Counted from the stretch's first letter, positions 34,216 to 46,982 are shown. The stretch: 64,000 nucleotides of DNA from Shinisaurus crocodilurus (GCA_021292165.1 CM037877.1:81375691-81439690); one strand, 5' to 3'. The notes: generated by a model not told the origin, from the letters alone. Program-made: numbers and translations.

Positions 34216-34318
34216 CTTGTGGATGCACAGTCTACGCAGTCCATTGAAGTTGGTCCTGTGCACTTAGGACAGGAAGGATCACAGAACTGACAGTGACCAA
34301 GAGGATCAATATATTCTC
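34216..34318 (-). CDS. PCSK5: PCSK5 exon, first PC5B-specific exon
   Basis: This 103-base exon (2 + 33 codons + 2) encodes EYIDPLGHCQFCDPSCPKCT, then GPTSMDCVDCAST. Its leading GA completes Gly with the G of the exon at 52454, giving VCKDGEY as in mammalian PC5B. The acceptor is CTTATTTGCCAG and the donor GTAAGT, both strong. It begins the extended Cys-rich region that is absent from PC5A. Confidence 0.96.
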
Positions 34319-34475
34319 CTGGCAAATAAGAGCTTATTCATTACTTAATTCCCTTTATATGTTACAGACACAGCCTTTTATAAAGCAAGAGGCATTATAC
34401 TACCAAATGAAGAAAATGTTCGGTCAATTCTCACACAATGAAAAAAAGAGCAACTAGATCTCAAATACTCTAAAT

Positions 34476-34610
34476 CAGTGTTCTTCAACCTTGGGTCCCC
34501 AGTTGTTTTTGGCCTACAACTCCCAGCATGCCCCAGCCAGCTATGCTGGCTGGGGCATGCTGGGAGTTGTAGGCCAAAAACATCTGGGGACCCAAGGTTG
34601 GAGAACACTG
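34476..34610. mobile_element. Palindromic hAT-type element with perfect 8-bp duplication
   Basis: It is 135 bp and almost perfectly self-complementary: CAGTGTTCTTCAACCTTGGG at the left and CCCAAGGTTGGAGAACACTG at the right, with the centre at CAGCTATGCTG. Flanks are CTCTAAAT on both sides (34468-34475 and 34611-34618). It lies 150 bases upstream of the acceptor of the exon at 34216-34318. Confidence 0.93.
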
Positions 34611-35162
34611 CTCTAAATACACTGCAGCAGCTGCTTTCGTTAGGAAGTTGGTTTATTTGCGCGCTAGCGTGGGATGTCTCTGGAATGGGGGCCAATAGTA
34701 TTTTCTCTTTGGACTTCCTGAGCAAATCTTACCATGTTATATTTTCCCTGGCCTGTATTAGCAGTGCCCATTGAACTGAATGCATGGAAGCCCCTTGAGG
34801 CCTGTAAATGACAAGCTTCTACCTTAGGATTAAAAATAGTAATAAAGGGTAAAAAGAATTCCACTATTGTTATAATCTGAGACATGAGGTTGAATTTGAT
34901 ATCATGATTAATATCTGATGGGGGTGTGTGGCATTGGCAAGGGAAGCTTGATTATGCTGTATATAGTGCTACAGAGACCCTGCCCTGCAATGCAGCCCAT
35001 GAGTTTGTGTTATGCACAGAATCCTCAGAAATAGTTCCCAAACACAGGTACAGGGCTGGCCCTGTCTTTAGGAAGAGTGAGGCAGCCGCCTCAGGCAGCT
35101 GATTTAGGGTATCAAGAAAGGGCAGCAAATTGTTATGTATTGTAAGGGCAACAAATGTACAG

Positions 35163-35403
35163 CAGTCCCCGAGTTAAGAATGTCCGACTTACAGACAACC
35201 CATACTTAAGAACAGACTTCTGGGTTCCCCGGCGCGATGTCGTTTATGTAGAGTATGCGTAGTATAGTACGCAATTTGCGTAATTTACACAATTTGTGTA
35301 AATGCCGGTTTTAACGTATAGAACACTATGCTGTTCCGATTTACATACAAATTTGACTTAAAGACATTCTTAAGAACAGAACTCGTTTGTAACCTGGGGA
35401 CTG
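35163..35403. mobile_element. Tigger-like short TIR element
   Basis: The left end is CAGTCCCCGAGTTAAGAA and the right end, inverted, CAGTCCCCAGGTTACAAACG. The style (CAG..CC..GAGTTA, AAGAAC) resembles nonautonomous Tc1/mariner-Tigger elements. I could not see an intact TA duplication. Confidence 0.65.
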
Positions 35404-36906
35404 CCTATATCATTATTGTGTTTTTACTCTCAGGGAGAGTAACCTCATTACACTGCTAAAGTGAGCAGACAATTCATGTGAGCTGACAAACAAAACAAGA
35501 AGTAATCATTGATAACATGTGATGTGGCAGACATGAAGTAGCTAGTAGATTGCAAGAGTGGGCCAAACATTTGTGTGTCTATTTATTTATAAGCCAGAAT
35601 GAACAGAAGGTGAGATATCGGGAGTGAACAGGTGGAGAAAGATAGCACATATGTGGTAGGAATTTGTTATTTTTCTTGGCAAAACGGGCATCTACTGCAT
35701 AGAAGAACATCAAGCACACAGGTTTCAATAGCTGACTGGAGAGATAAACATAGTCTGTATATAGAAGGATCTGGAAATGGAGATCTACACAGATGTTATT
35801 TTGATTTGTATACAAAAGGAACAGAATAAATTTTGGACATATTTTGTCCTGCTCAGCATAAATAAGGGTGGTAGATAGCTAAACCTCTCAGAGATAGAGA
35901 AATGACGTGTCTCTGGAGGAATTCTGTACACAGAGCTGGCTCCAAACCAAACTCACTTGGAATTCTCTATAACAGATGAACTGTTTTGCACTGGGGGATT
36001 TGCAAACATACACTGATTTCCAGGAATCATTAGCACATTTGTGTCTGGCAGGGAGGAAAAATATAGAGTCTTTCCACCTTGCTTTTTGTCTGCAAGAAAT
36101 ATTTTTATTCCATTTTGCTCCCTTATGTTGTGCACATGGTGACTGGCAAAACATTAATGAAGAAATGAACATATTTATCCCATTTCTATCTGGTGTAGTA
36201 GACACTTGTGACAGAACAAGTAGCATTCCTCCCACTCCCCAAAGCCCAGGATAGATCTCAGGAGAGAATTGGAGGCAGGCAGCAGTACCTTCCTGACAAA
36301 GAATTAATTCAATATATCAGATTATCCCCAGTATGGCATGCTTGCTTAACATTTGGTGGTGGCAGCTGCCATATAATGTTTTTTTGGGTTAAATCTTGAA
36401 ACCCAGATACAAAGATGGATTACCTTTATATGTATGTTGTTCTCATTTCCAACAGATTAGTTGGGGACAGGCCTGGTTCAGATCTAACAAACTCAGGCCA
36501 ATAAAACATGGTTTATCTTCCCAGGAACAAGCTATGTCATTGCACGTTCCCTCTTTGCCCTCACCTCCTCCCCATAGCTTCCGTGCTGATATCATGACTT
36601 GCTTAAATCACAGTTTCTGAATTGGGAGACTGTGGTTTAATTCCTGCTTACCGACCAGGATATGAAACCAGACACATCAACACCAAAACCAGGCGTGCAA
36701 GGAAGGGGAGGGGCCAAGAGGATTCTCAAGCTGATAAACCGTGATTTACCTTGCCTGAAATTGTTATGTCTTAAATAGGCCAAAATCTGTTTTGACTCTT
36801 TCTCAGCATGCTCTTGCTTATGCATGTACAGCTCAGGGTTGGTATCAGTGGCCTGGCTGGCGATCAGGGTAACTACTTGGCAGCCACAGTCACACATGGC
36901 TCTCTC

Positions 36907-36932
36907 TGTGTGTGTGTGTGTGTGTGTGTGTA
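36907..36932. repeat. TG microsatellite
   Basis: About 13 TG units. Confidence 0.9.
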
Positions 36933-38049
36933 AGTGTGCAAGTCTTTGGGACAAATCTGCTAAGTCATGCTACTGCAAAGGTTCAGAGATCCCTCATATG
37001 GGGGTATCTCGGAATATGTCTGGAGAGGACCTTTGCTTGACAACTGCCACTTTTACCCCTGCCAGGCTTCCTGTACTTTTAAAAGCTTCATGGCAGTTGG
37101 AAATATCACAGGTGTCGCATCAATATGTTGGGAAAGGCTACAGCTGTTACATTCCTGTTTGTTATACAGTTTTTAGAGAATAAGAGTCTTGCCAGTACAA
37201 GATGGCAAGCTCGCCACCAGGAGTTGTGGGATCGGTGTGGGCTACTGAGACAGACATGGCCTAGAATGAATCCTTGGGATTCCCTGCACATACAAATCTA
37301 CAGAAATCTGATGCAGATATTATTTAAGCAGGTTCTCCTCCTGCCTTAGTGCTGAATTTGTCCAGTGTTGATTTCATCTTCTTCCTCAGCTCTCACACTC
37401 AAAAAACACAACATGGCAGAAAATGAATTGTAATAGCCAATCAGATTTGGCTATGTAATGATATCCGTGGAGGGGGGAAAAGCTAATGGGATTCTGGAAG
37501 CATTGCCCTCACTCACTACCTCATCGGCTGGATTCACACACTTTAAAGCCACAGAGGTTCTGAAACCTCTGTGGGTTTAAAGTTGCCTGGGGCCCTGAGT
37601 AATGATCGGGCACAGCAGGGTTCCCTGGCCATCTCCCCATCCTCTTCCCTCATCGATCCTCCTGCAGTTATCCCAGGGCACCACAGGAGCACCGAGTTCC
37701 CCCCACTCAACGCTGTCATTTGCACTAATCCTGCCCTGCCACTGGGGATTCCCTCTGGTTTTGCCATTTCCCAAGGTGCCATCGACTTGGGGTAAATGGC
37801 AAAACTGAGGGGACAATTGGGGCTTCCCAGCACCCCCCCCCCAAACCCTGGGGATCCTGTATGGAATGGGAGAATTGAGGGGGGTGTCTCCCAAAATACC
37901 CCTTTTTAGGTTTTTTAGGGGGGGCTTGTGGCTCTGAGTTATCCACACTTGGGAAAGTGAGAGCAGCCCAGGGGGATATGAGCCCCCCTCCAAACCCCCC
38001 CCCAAAGATTCTGCTGGCTGCTACAAAGGGTGCTTTGCTTTCCACTCAC

Positions 38050-38720
38050 CCCCAACCGTTAAAAAAATATGTAAAACTCCATCTGATACGGCAGCTGCGC
38101 CCCTACCTTCCTAATCATCTGCTCCCATCAGTGATTCATGCCTTGGTCTCCTCTTGCCTAGACTACTGTAATGCGCTCTACGTGGGGTTACCCTGGAAGA
38201 CGGTTCGGAAGCTACAGCTGGTACAGAACGCAGCAGCTCACCTGGTTAAAGGCAGCCGCCGGCGTGATCACATCACTCCAGTGCTCAAGGAGCTGCACTG
38301 GCTACCAGTTGCTTGCTGAGTCGAATTCAAGGTGTTGGTTTTGACCTTTAAAACCGTATATGGCTCCGGTCCAGTCTATCTCAAGGAGCGTCTCCAGCAA
38401 CACCAAGTAGGCTGCACAACAAGATCTGCTACAGACGGCCTTCTCCTTGTCCCTTCAGCCAGAGCAGCTAGAATGGTGGGGACTAGGAAGAGGGCCTTTT
38501 CTGTGGCGGCCCCCGTACTGTGGAACTCTCTCCCGAGTGACCTCCGCCATGCCCCCTCTCTGCTGAGCTTCCGCCGCTCACTAAAAACATGGCTGTTCAG
38601 GCGGGAATATGGGGTGGGCTAAGATTTTAAAATTTTATACTGTTTTAAATGTATTTTATCCTGTATTTTATCTTGTGTACATCGCCCAGGGTGGCCAGTT
38701 TGCCGGCCAGATGGGAGATA
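38050..38720 (+). mobile_element. L2/CR1-like LINE 3' fragment
   Basis: The plus strand encodes SCLDYCNALYVGLPWKTVRK, AAAHLVKGSRRRDHITPVLK, ELHWLPVAC, then one stop codon and FKVLVLTFKTVYGSGPVYLK through to FRRSLKTWLFRREYGVG. These are the last domains of an L2/CR1-like reverse transcriptase. The 3' end carries an AAATA-type tail (38706-38761). It is the longest LINE coding remnant in the window. Confidence 0.92.
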
Positions 38721-38728
38721 AATAAATG

Positions 38729-38759
<31 letters not shown>

Positions 38760-38998
38760 AATAATAATAGAAATAGAAATAGGTAGCAGTGGGTTACCAA
38801 GTTCCAATTTGGCATGGACACTGTGTCCATTCAGGCAAGTGTCCATGCTGAATTGAAACTTTGTAGCCCATTGCTATTTCTTTTACATTTAAAATAAAAA
38901 GTTGGGGGAGTGGAAAGCACCCTTTGCTAGTCCCTTGGCAAGAGCAGCAGCCAAGGGGCTCTGTGCCTTTTTGGCTTCTCAGTGGGTTAGCCTGTCAT

Positions 38999-39183
38999 CT
39001 GGGTTCAGACAACACATTAAACCTACTAGGGTTTTCATAACCCTATTGCAAGCCATGGCTTAGCAGGCTGGTTTATAAGCTACACCAGGTTGGCTTATAA
39101 ACCACCACACACAGCATTCAGACAACACGCTAAGCCACTCTGCCTCTTAACCTACTGAGGTTTAGTGCTTTGTGTGATCCCAG
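38999..39183. mobile_element. 185-bp TIR element (CTGGGTTCAGACAACA family)
   Basis: The left end is CTGGGTTCAGACAACACATT and the right end, inverted, CTGGGATCACACAAAGCACT, with AAACCT following on both arms. Related to 27995-28106. An internal CATTCAGACAACACGCTAAG repeats the terminus, so it may be two copies fused. Confidence 0.65.
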
Positions 39184-41048
39184 TCTCTGCCTTCAGTGAT
39201 GTCATTGCATAGCCAAATCTGATTGACCGTGTAGCATTGTGAATGGATGGGTGAACATTTCCACTCTTTTGTGTCCCAGTTCCCAGACGATCTTTGAAAA
39301 TGGTGGCATTTTTCACCACCCTTTTGTGGTCACAAAGAACAACCCCCATGTCAGCTCACCTCTTTTTAAGGCCTATTAACCCCAGACGTCCTCCCACATC
39401 CCAGTGTGGGAGAATTCTCAATTTGCCTTTTCCAGGTTAAGATGGACCACTGAGCTCTCATTCCTCATTACCTAAATCCTAGAGCAGGCACCGTTTCAAA
39501 CTGCTCCATTACTAAAGAATGTGTTCTTGTATTGCAATTTCAGGACCTTCAGAATACAGGCGTTGGTCATGGTGATGACCTGATTACATTGCTGAGCTGA
39601 ATTGGCTCATCCAGAGACTGAAAGCAGAAATATATAATGTGATGAAACAGGTGGGGGACCATTTTAATGTAGCAATGACTATGTCTGTTGCCTATGTGTG
39701 TGTTTGTGCATTTTGTTTTTTTCTGCCTCCTTGTCATGTTTTAACCAGTACCTAAACCTTCTTTTGTAACAACTTAATAGAACAATCCTACCTGCTGTGC
39801 TGAGATCTGCAGGCATACCAATCACCATATCCGAAGACCTACCAGGCTCATGCTGGCAGGGCAGAAGTGAGGAAAGGGTGGTGTTCCCTCCCCACCCCCC
39901 TGGGTGTTTTTAAAACAAGCAAAACAAACTCCCTTCCATTTGCTTCAATGGGAGGAAATTAGTCTACACCAACTCCAGGGTTTGGGGGGCATGTCCAGGG
40001 ACCAGGAGGGCTGTGGATCCATCCCAGCATGCCCCCAGCATGCCTTTCTATCCTCCTCTCTATGGGAATTGCAGCATTGGAGAAGAACCAGCAGTGGAGG
40101 TTTCCATGGTAGTTGGGTGGGTTCTGAAGTTTTATGTCCCCCTCTGAGGATGAACCTCTCTGCCCTTGGAGGAGGAGATCTGACATATCCTATAGTCCCT
40201 GGGATGCCCCCCCCCCCCGGGACCATAGGATTGCATCCAAAAGTTTGTAAACTGGTAAGAAAATAGACAGTACTTAAGGTAGGTGACTTTTGAAAAACAG
40301 GAATGAAATTGATATCACCACCCCACAAATAATGTGTGCCAAGATTTTTAAAACACTTGCTCTAACAATTTATCCACGTGTTTGCAGCTATTGTGAGACA
40401 CAATTTTATGAGGGCATGAAATTGAATAAGGTCTGATTTTCTGCTAGTGGTTTCCTCTAGTCACTAAAATTGCCCTCCAAAACCTACATCACCCCAAGTA
40501 ACTACCTCAAATATAGTTTAATATTTATGTGATCTATATTTATGGGAAAGTAATAGAGAATCACAGCAGTACAAATGATCTTTCAGGAAAATATGAAACA
40601 TAAACATCATTTCCAATATAAACTCCATATATTATAGAAAATAACACATTTCCTCTGGGCATGGACCTGGTCTGAGTGTTTCTGATCCATGGAATATATC
40701 CTAGTACACTGATCCTAGTACACTACTGGGTGCTATAAGAGAATAATTATGCAACAATACAGTGCACAGGATCTTCACAGAGCAATAAAAGCTGACAGCA
40801 ATACAATGCAAAGACATTTTTCAATGAAAAGTTCTATGAGTGTTTATTTGGACTCTGATCTCATGATGTCCCCTGGCTATAGAAGCTGTCAATAGAATGT
40901 TAGCCTTGTATTAAATCATACTTTATCTATTCCTGTGCTCTCTTTGTAATGTGTACTGTACTGTGTAAGCTTTTTATTGTTTCTTGAGCCTCTGTCAAAT
41001 TCGCTACATTTGGCATTTAGAAATGAACACATTTCTAAAAAGACTGTT

Positions 41049-41073
41049 ACACACACACACACACACACACACA
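41049..41073. repeat. AC microsatellite
   Basis: About 12 AC units. Confidence 0.9.
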
Positions 41074-41640
41074 ATGGAATTGTAATTCACAAATCTTGTA
41101 CTCTTCAAGTACAGTCTCACACATGCTGCTTCTACTTTTAAAGTTCTAAACCCCTGAGTGCAAGTCTGGAATATCCCTAGAGTATAATTAATCAATTACC
41201 CCTTCAAACTTTTGTAGGTGAACCCATAGTGGACTGTGAATGGTACAGCTATAGGAACTAAATCTGACTTCCTAAACACACACACATAGCTTTCACTTTT
41301 AAATAATTTTTCAACCCTAATGGTAGCAGAGCAAAGTTTGTAAATAAACAAACAGGACCATTTTCATTGCCTCTTTAGAGCTTATTAAACTGATAAGAAG
41401 AGCCAGAAGAACTTAGGTAGGAAAGTTTGGATTTCAGTTTGGAGTTGAGATTAGTGTGTTGGAATAGGCAGGAAAATCCTAGTTCAAATCTCTGCTCACA
41501 CATTTCCACTCTGTCAATGGTCGCTGGACAGATTTTGGGCAGTTTGTTCCAAACCTACCAACTACTGACAGAAGCCAGAGAATATTTTTCCAATTTGGTG
41601 GGACATTTCCATTGTATGTTTTCTATTGTATAAGTAGCCT

Positions 41641-41757
41641 TCCACAACTTGGTGACCTCCAGATGTTTCAGACTACAATTCCCATTATCCATAGTGGCTG
41701 GGGCTGAAGAGAGGTATAGTCCAAAACATCTGGAGGTCACCAGGTTGGGGATGAATG
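41641..41757. repeat. Palindromic repeat, probable small DNA transposon
   Basis: Left arm AACTTGGTGACCTCCAGATG and right arm CATCTGGAGGTCACCAGGTT are inverted around a GGCTGGGGCTGA centre. No convincing duplication was seen. Confidence 0.65.
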
Positions 41758-41844
41758 CTATAAGCAATGGAATTTTATTGAATGTCACCTCTCAAATGGG
41801 GACATTTTGTATCATCTGCCTGCAATTTGGTAGACATTTTTATT

Positions 41845-41945
41845 TTTTTTAAATTTATTTATTTCATTTTTTTATTCCGCCCAATAGCCGAAGCTCTCTG
41901 GGCGGTTTACAGCAATTAACAAGATAGTCTCTGCCCACAGGCTTA
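41845..41945 (-). mobile_element. LINE 3' end fragment
   Basis: CCAATAGCCGAAGCTCTCTG and GGCGGTTTACAGCAATTAAC match the 3'-end module at 18542. The T-rich start (41842-41870) is its A-rich tail in antisense. Confidence 0.55.
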
Positions 41946-42027
41946 CAATCCCAAAGTGATTAGTCTGACACTGGCAAATTTTATTCCATTTGGATTTAAA
42001 TTGGCAAAGTAATAGGAAACTGAAGAC

Positions 42028-42030
<3 letters not shown>

Positions 42031-42065
<35 letters not shown>

Positions 42066-42262
42066 GACCGGTGCAAGGCAGTCTGGTGCCCTAGGCAAGA
42101 TCAGATATTTAGCGCCCCCGCCTTCCCACTTGAGAGCGCTGTATATTTTTTTCAAGGCGTTTCTGGCGCCCCCTTTAGCCCTGCGCCCTAGGCAGCTGCC
42201 TAGTTGGCCTAATGGTAGCACCGGCCCTGTGTGTGTGTCCGTGTGTGTGTGTGTGTGTGTGT
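42031..42262. repeat. TG microsatellite split by a hAT insertion
   Basis: About 16 TG units at 42031-42063, then the element at 42063-42229, then another TG tract (42230-42262) interrupted once by TCCG. Confidence 0.85.
42063..42229. mobile_element. hAT-type nonautonomous element inside a TG microsatellite
   Basis: The left end is TAGGACCGGTGCAAGGC and the right end, inverted, CAGGGCCGGTGCTACC. TG repeats on both sides make the 8-bp duplication (presumably GTGTGTGT) unprovable but consistent. The interior has GCGCCCC-type blocks. Confidence 0.75.
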
Positions 42263-43064
42263 CCAAATACAAATTATGATTTCTGAATTAAAAAATGAAC
42301 TTTGAATTAATTAATCCCACATTAACTAAATACAATTTAAAAGTGTACCAATTAAGGAAATTATGAAAATATATTTAAATCTAAAAATATGAAAGAAAAA
42401 GTAATGAACATTTTTACTGTGTACATCCCCAGTAGTTACAGTATTAGATGGGGAAAAAGTTAACATATGAAAAGTATATCTATTGTGTACATAAATATCC
42501 TATGTACGATATAATGTGCATGCCTTGCATGTCTCAGTTTCTAGCCTATGCAATTATTAGTGCCTCAAATGGCTAGTTTGGCCCTGATCTGGCCCTGCAC
42601 GTGGGACCAATGTGTCATTCCCACCTCTGCTGTCCATAAGGCTACAAGCTGTCTGAATGGGGTGTGCATACAAATTGCATAGTCAAGTTCCCCTCGTAAA
42701 ATCTGGGAATTTGCCACTTGATTTTGGCCAATGACATAGAATTTTATTAATTTAGACCCCATTCGGTTGGGCCCATCCCCACATAGATGGTGGAAGCAGA
42801 GTTGGTGGATAAGACCAGACTGGATCTTTGAGATATTATCTGTACCAGCCCAAAAAAGGGATGACTAACAAGATATCAGTGAATATCAATAGATTCCCTG
42901 GCTGGAAACCTTTATATAGACAATTTTTCTATTTCTGTGCTCTGTATGAAATATGCAAGGGTCTATTGTGGGGGTTTTGTAGTACTGACACTTCCTTCTA
43001 AACTATGTTTTCTGATTCTGAACCATTGTTCAGTGCTTAAACAGAGCTGTTGGGTTATTCCACC

Positions 43065-43331
43065 CAGGGCCGGCCCTACCAGAAAGCAGAGTGAAGCGGT
43101 CACTTCAGGCAGCAGATGCTGGGAGGCAGCAGCAAGGTATTGGAGGAGAGAGCTGTTTGCCAAGCAGCCTGCCCTGTGATCCCTAAGCTTGCCGCTGCCT
43201 TCAGGGGCAGTGGAGGATGCTGTCCTATGCCAGTGTTGAAGAAACAGTCCAGTTGACTTTTGTACATGGAAAGGGAGAGGGTGCCATCTTGTTTTTCACC
43301 TCAGGCAACAAAATGTCTTGGGCTGGCCCTG
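43065..43331. mobile_element. hAT-type nonautonomous element
   Basis: The left end is CAGGGCCGGCCCTACC and the right end, inverted, CAGGGCCAGCCCAAGAC. Flanks are ATTCCACC (43057-43064) and ATTGCACC (43332-43339), an 8-bp duplication with one difference. A fragment of a related element lies at 35052-35110. Confidence 0.82.
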
Positions 43332-44891
43332 ATTGCACCCATATAATATTGTGAACTGCTGTGTGCATGCAGGGTTAGGTGTCCAGCAGACATCAAGGTA
43401 TTTAGTAAAGCTAACCATTACTTAAGTTAGACCAGAATTGTTTACATGCCACTGCATGGAATAAACCCCAAGCATGATGCAGCCTTGGAAGATCATGCTC
43501 TTGGTATCTGCATGTGATAGAGGGACTTGGCAACTCATATGGTCCTTTCCACAGAATGCAAGGAAGCCCTTTTTATATCTTCCCAGGCTCAAAGGTTTCC
43601 ACACGACAGGGGATAAGAGATGAGGACATACTGACACTGGGAGCTTAGCAGCACCAAATTCTTTGTCTGTCTGCTGTGCACAATGGAACATATGGATCAT
43701 GTTGCAAATTCTATGAGCCATCATATTCTCTGCCCGCCAAAGCTAGTTCTATAAAATGTACACAATCATGTAAAAACTCTGGAACTGCTGAAGAGATATC
43801 CAAGCTATTCTATACAAGGATTCAAGTACACTATCAGACTTTTGTAGACACCAGTAATTTTTCTTTTCAAATACCAATATTTTAATTTAAAATATTATTT
43901 CACTTTATTTCACAGATTTCTGTTTAGTACCAGATTGCCTGTTGGGGAAAAAATTGGGGTGGGAGAAGGAGCCCAGGAAAAGTAGTTCCCCTTTCAAGCA
44001 TAAGATTTTATATACGGCTCATAAATGTGTTTACTAGACCAAAGGAACAAGAACTTAGGTTAATTTAATAGAAAAAATAAAATATGGAATAACATTGATT
44101 TTGGCCAATATCAATTACAACAGTACTACCCTATTTTACAAATAACAACTGGACATTTTACACATGTACAGTATTCTTCAGTAAAAATGTATCTGGATTC
44201 AACAATGTGTCAGTATTTAAAAAATTAAATTCTTCTCTATAGTTGTGTTAGAAGCATTTGTAAGTATCCAAATAAATTCTTTACAATTCAATACATTATA
44301 TCACAATAAGGAATATATATATAATATATTTATTTATATAATATATATACCATTAACTTAAACTTTGAAAGCATTATTTTCTAGTTAATAATGTTATGTA
44401 GAGAAATGAGGCAGTCCAGATAGTACTAGTAGTTAAACCAGTACAAATTGTGATAGTTTCATAATTTTTAGTAGGAAGTTAGGAATCAATGGAACTAAAT
44501 ATATCATGCTGACTGTGGTTTCCTAGAAGACACAGTCACCAGCCCCAGTCTAGCTTATGTAAGTCAGACTTAATTCCCACTGAAATAAGTTTGACAAATT
44601 ATTTGTGATTTACTTAAGCCCCATTGATTTCAATGGGACTTAATCACAACTAATTTAGCTGGATCAGGGACACCACATCTGACCTTCCCCCTTTTTTTTA
44701 CCACTTTCAAGACAAAAATACTGTTAGCATCACCAGCTGAAGTAAACTAATTTTCAGGAGCTTGATCATAGTTCATCTGCTTGTGAATTCACTTTCTATT
44801 CTACTTATTTTCAGAACCAGTTCTACACAATCTCTGTGTACCCTTCCTTCCCTCCTTATTGTAGCCCACTCTTTAAGATGTAGCAACAGCA

Positions 44892-45060
44892 GGCTACTTA
44901 TGCTGGCTCAGCTTGTCTGAGTGTGGAAAGCTAAGCAGGGTCAAGCCTGGTTATTACTGGGACGGGAGACCCCTCCTCTAGTTTCCTGCATTGAGCAGGG
45001 AGTTGGACTCGATAGCCTTGTAGGCTCCTTCCAACTCTATCTATGAAATCTTCTATGAAA
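44892..45060 (+). mobile_element. 5S-rRNA-like SINE with CR1-like tail, copy B
   Basis: GTGGAAAGCTAAGCAGGGTC, AAGCCTGGTTATTACTGG and GACGGGAGACC match 5S rRNA through box A and box C. The tail reads GAGTTGGACTCGATAGCCTT and CCTTCCAACTCTATCTATGA. The head starts near GGCTAC, close to the 5S 5' end. Confidence 0.87.
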
Positions 45061-46935
45061 CCTGAGAGCTGTATGTGTGTGTCTGTGAAAAGCAACTTCC
45101 TTGCTCAGTGTCCTCTATAGGTTACTTAGAACAAATGCCCCTTTTCACATTGTGTGGAAATGTGAGAAGAGTTGTATTCTCCATTTCACCATTCTGTTAG
45201 TAACAAGGCTCTCCATTTAGTTCTATGCTTTGACTATTTTATGTTGTACCATAGCATTTTTCTTAAATCAGAAAGTTTTCTCTAGAATATAATCTAAGTG
45301 AATTAACAGGCCAGTTGACAAAATCTTGCGGACTTCATTAACATTAAGCATGTACCTAGTCCCATTGCCTTTTCTGTTCATGTGTTAAGGTTATAATAAT
45401 GAATAACTGTTTAAGAATTACTGGATATCTTCAAACCCTGAGGCCCAAGAAGACAATTTCAAATCCTAATCTTAAAAGATGGTTCTTTTCAGAAATATAT
45501 TTTCTGTGTGATCTAGATGAAGATATCTTTTGCAATAATTGTTTACTTTTAAAAGACTTTTATAAATTGGCACTTTCATTTGTAATGCTTAGTGTCCATT
45601 ACAGAGTTTTAAAGAAGCTAGGGAGCCCTGTTCCCCCCTCCATTATAAATGAAACTGCTTTATATGTCAGCATTATACATAGTGAAATGCAAATTATTTT
45701 GAAGAGGAGAAACATTTGGCTGTTATAACCTTAAAGCATCTATTAGAAATTTAACATATTTTTGATGTATGAATGCTTTGCACATCAGTATTTCAGTACT
45801 ATTTCCAGATTGCCTGGACAATACAGTATGAAGTTTTAAGTTTCTTTTGGAGATTTTCTCTATCAGAATAAGAGTAACACCAGGCCTAGAACTATAAGTT
45901 ATCTATTATTGCACGATTACCAAATTACTTCACCCTTGATGGAACATTGATTATGTAAGCACATCAAGAATTGAATTTGGTTCAGTATATTAATTCCAGT
46001 TATAGGTGCTAATCATGCAAATGTTTGTAGAAGTTCCATTGCAATCTGAATCTCAACACTGTTCCTTTTATGCCATTGCTGCAATACAGAGAATGTAATT
46101 AGTGGGCAGAAAGAAAACAGCCTACCGTGAATGTATCAGGTGTATTTGATACAGAAACTCATGTATAAGCCATTGCATATTTTCTTGCAGAATGGCATAC
46201 ACATTACAATGCATACATGGTAATGGGTGTGTGTTATTTTCACTTCTATAGAAAAGGCAGCTCTATCTGCATAAAAGGATGCAGGAACAGAGCTGTTCCA
46301 TCCAGTGAAGTGAATGGGAAATCTATGTATGCATCACAACTTCCATAAACAAAAGGAGTTTCTGGATTTGGGTGCTGGTGATCTGAAGTCATGGCAACCT
46401 CAACAAAGCATAACCTCACCTCAAACAAACAAACAAGACAAATATAAAAGTTAAGGGAGGAAAGTGTAAAAAGATAACATTTAATTTAAATGAACCAGGT
46501 CTATTGCTAGTCAACAAGCAGTAGATAACATTAATGAACCACTAATGAAACATGACTGAGTTAATAATAGATTGTTGGGGAGTTCTTGGATACTATCCAA
46601 TTTTAATCTGATTTATGTCCATTCGTTTTAATTGGTCTACTCTAAGTAGGACTAACATTGGATACAATCCATTGTCTTTCAAAATGTATATATATTTTCC
46701 TGATGAAGAAGACCTTTTGAGGCTGAAATGCATTCTGGCTATTGATATTTCTCGATCTATATATTATATTGTTATATCATCTGGTTCATTAATGTTATTT
46801 ACTGTTTGTTGATTATCAATAGACTTGGTACATTTGAATTAAACATGGCCTTTTTACATTTCCTTTCCTTAACTGTTTTATCTTGTCTGATCAGAAGTCA
46901 TGGCCTATGCCTAAATGAATAACTCCATATTTAAC

Positions 46936-46981
<46 letters not shown>

Positions 46982-46982
46982 C
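46936..46982. repeat. Compound GT / AT microsatellite
   Basis: About 13 GT units followed by about 10 AT units. Confidence 0.95.
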
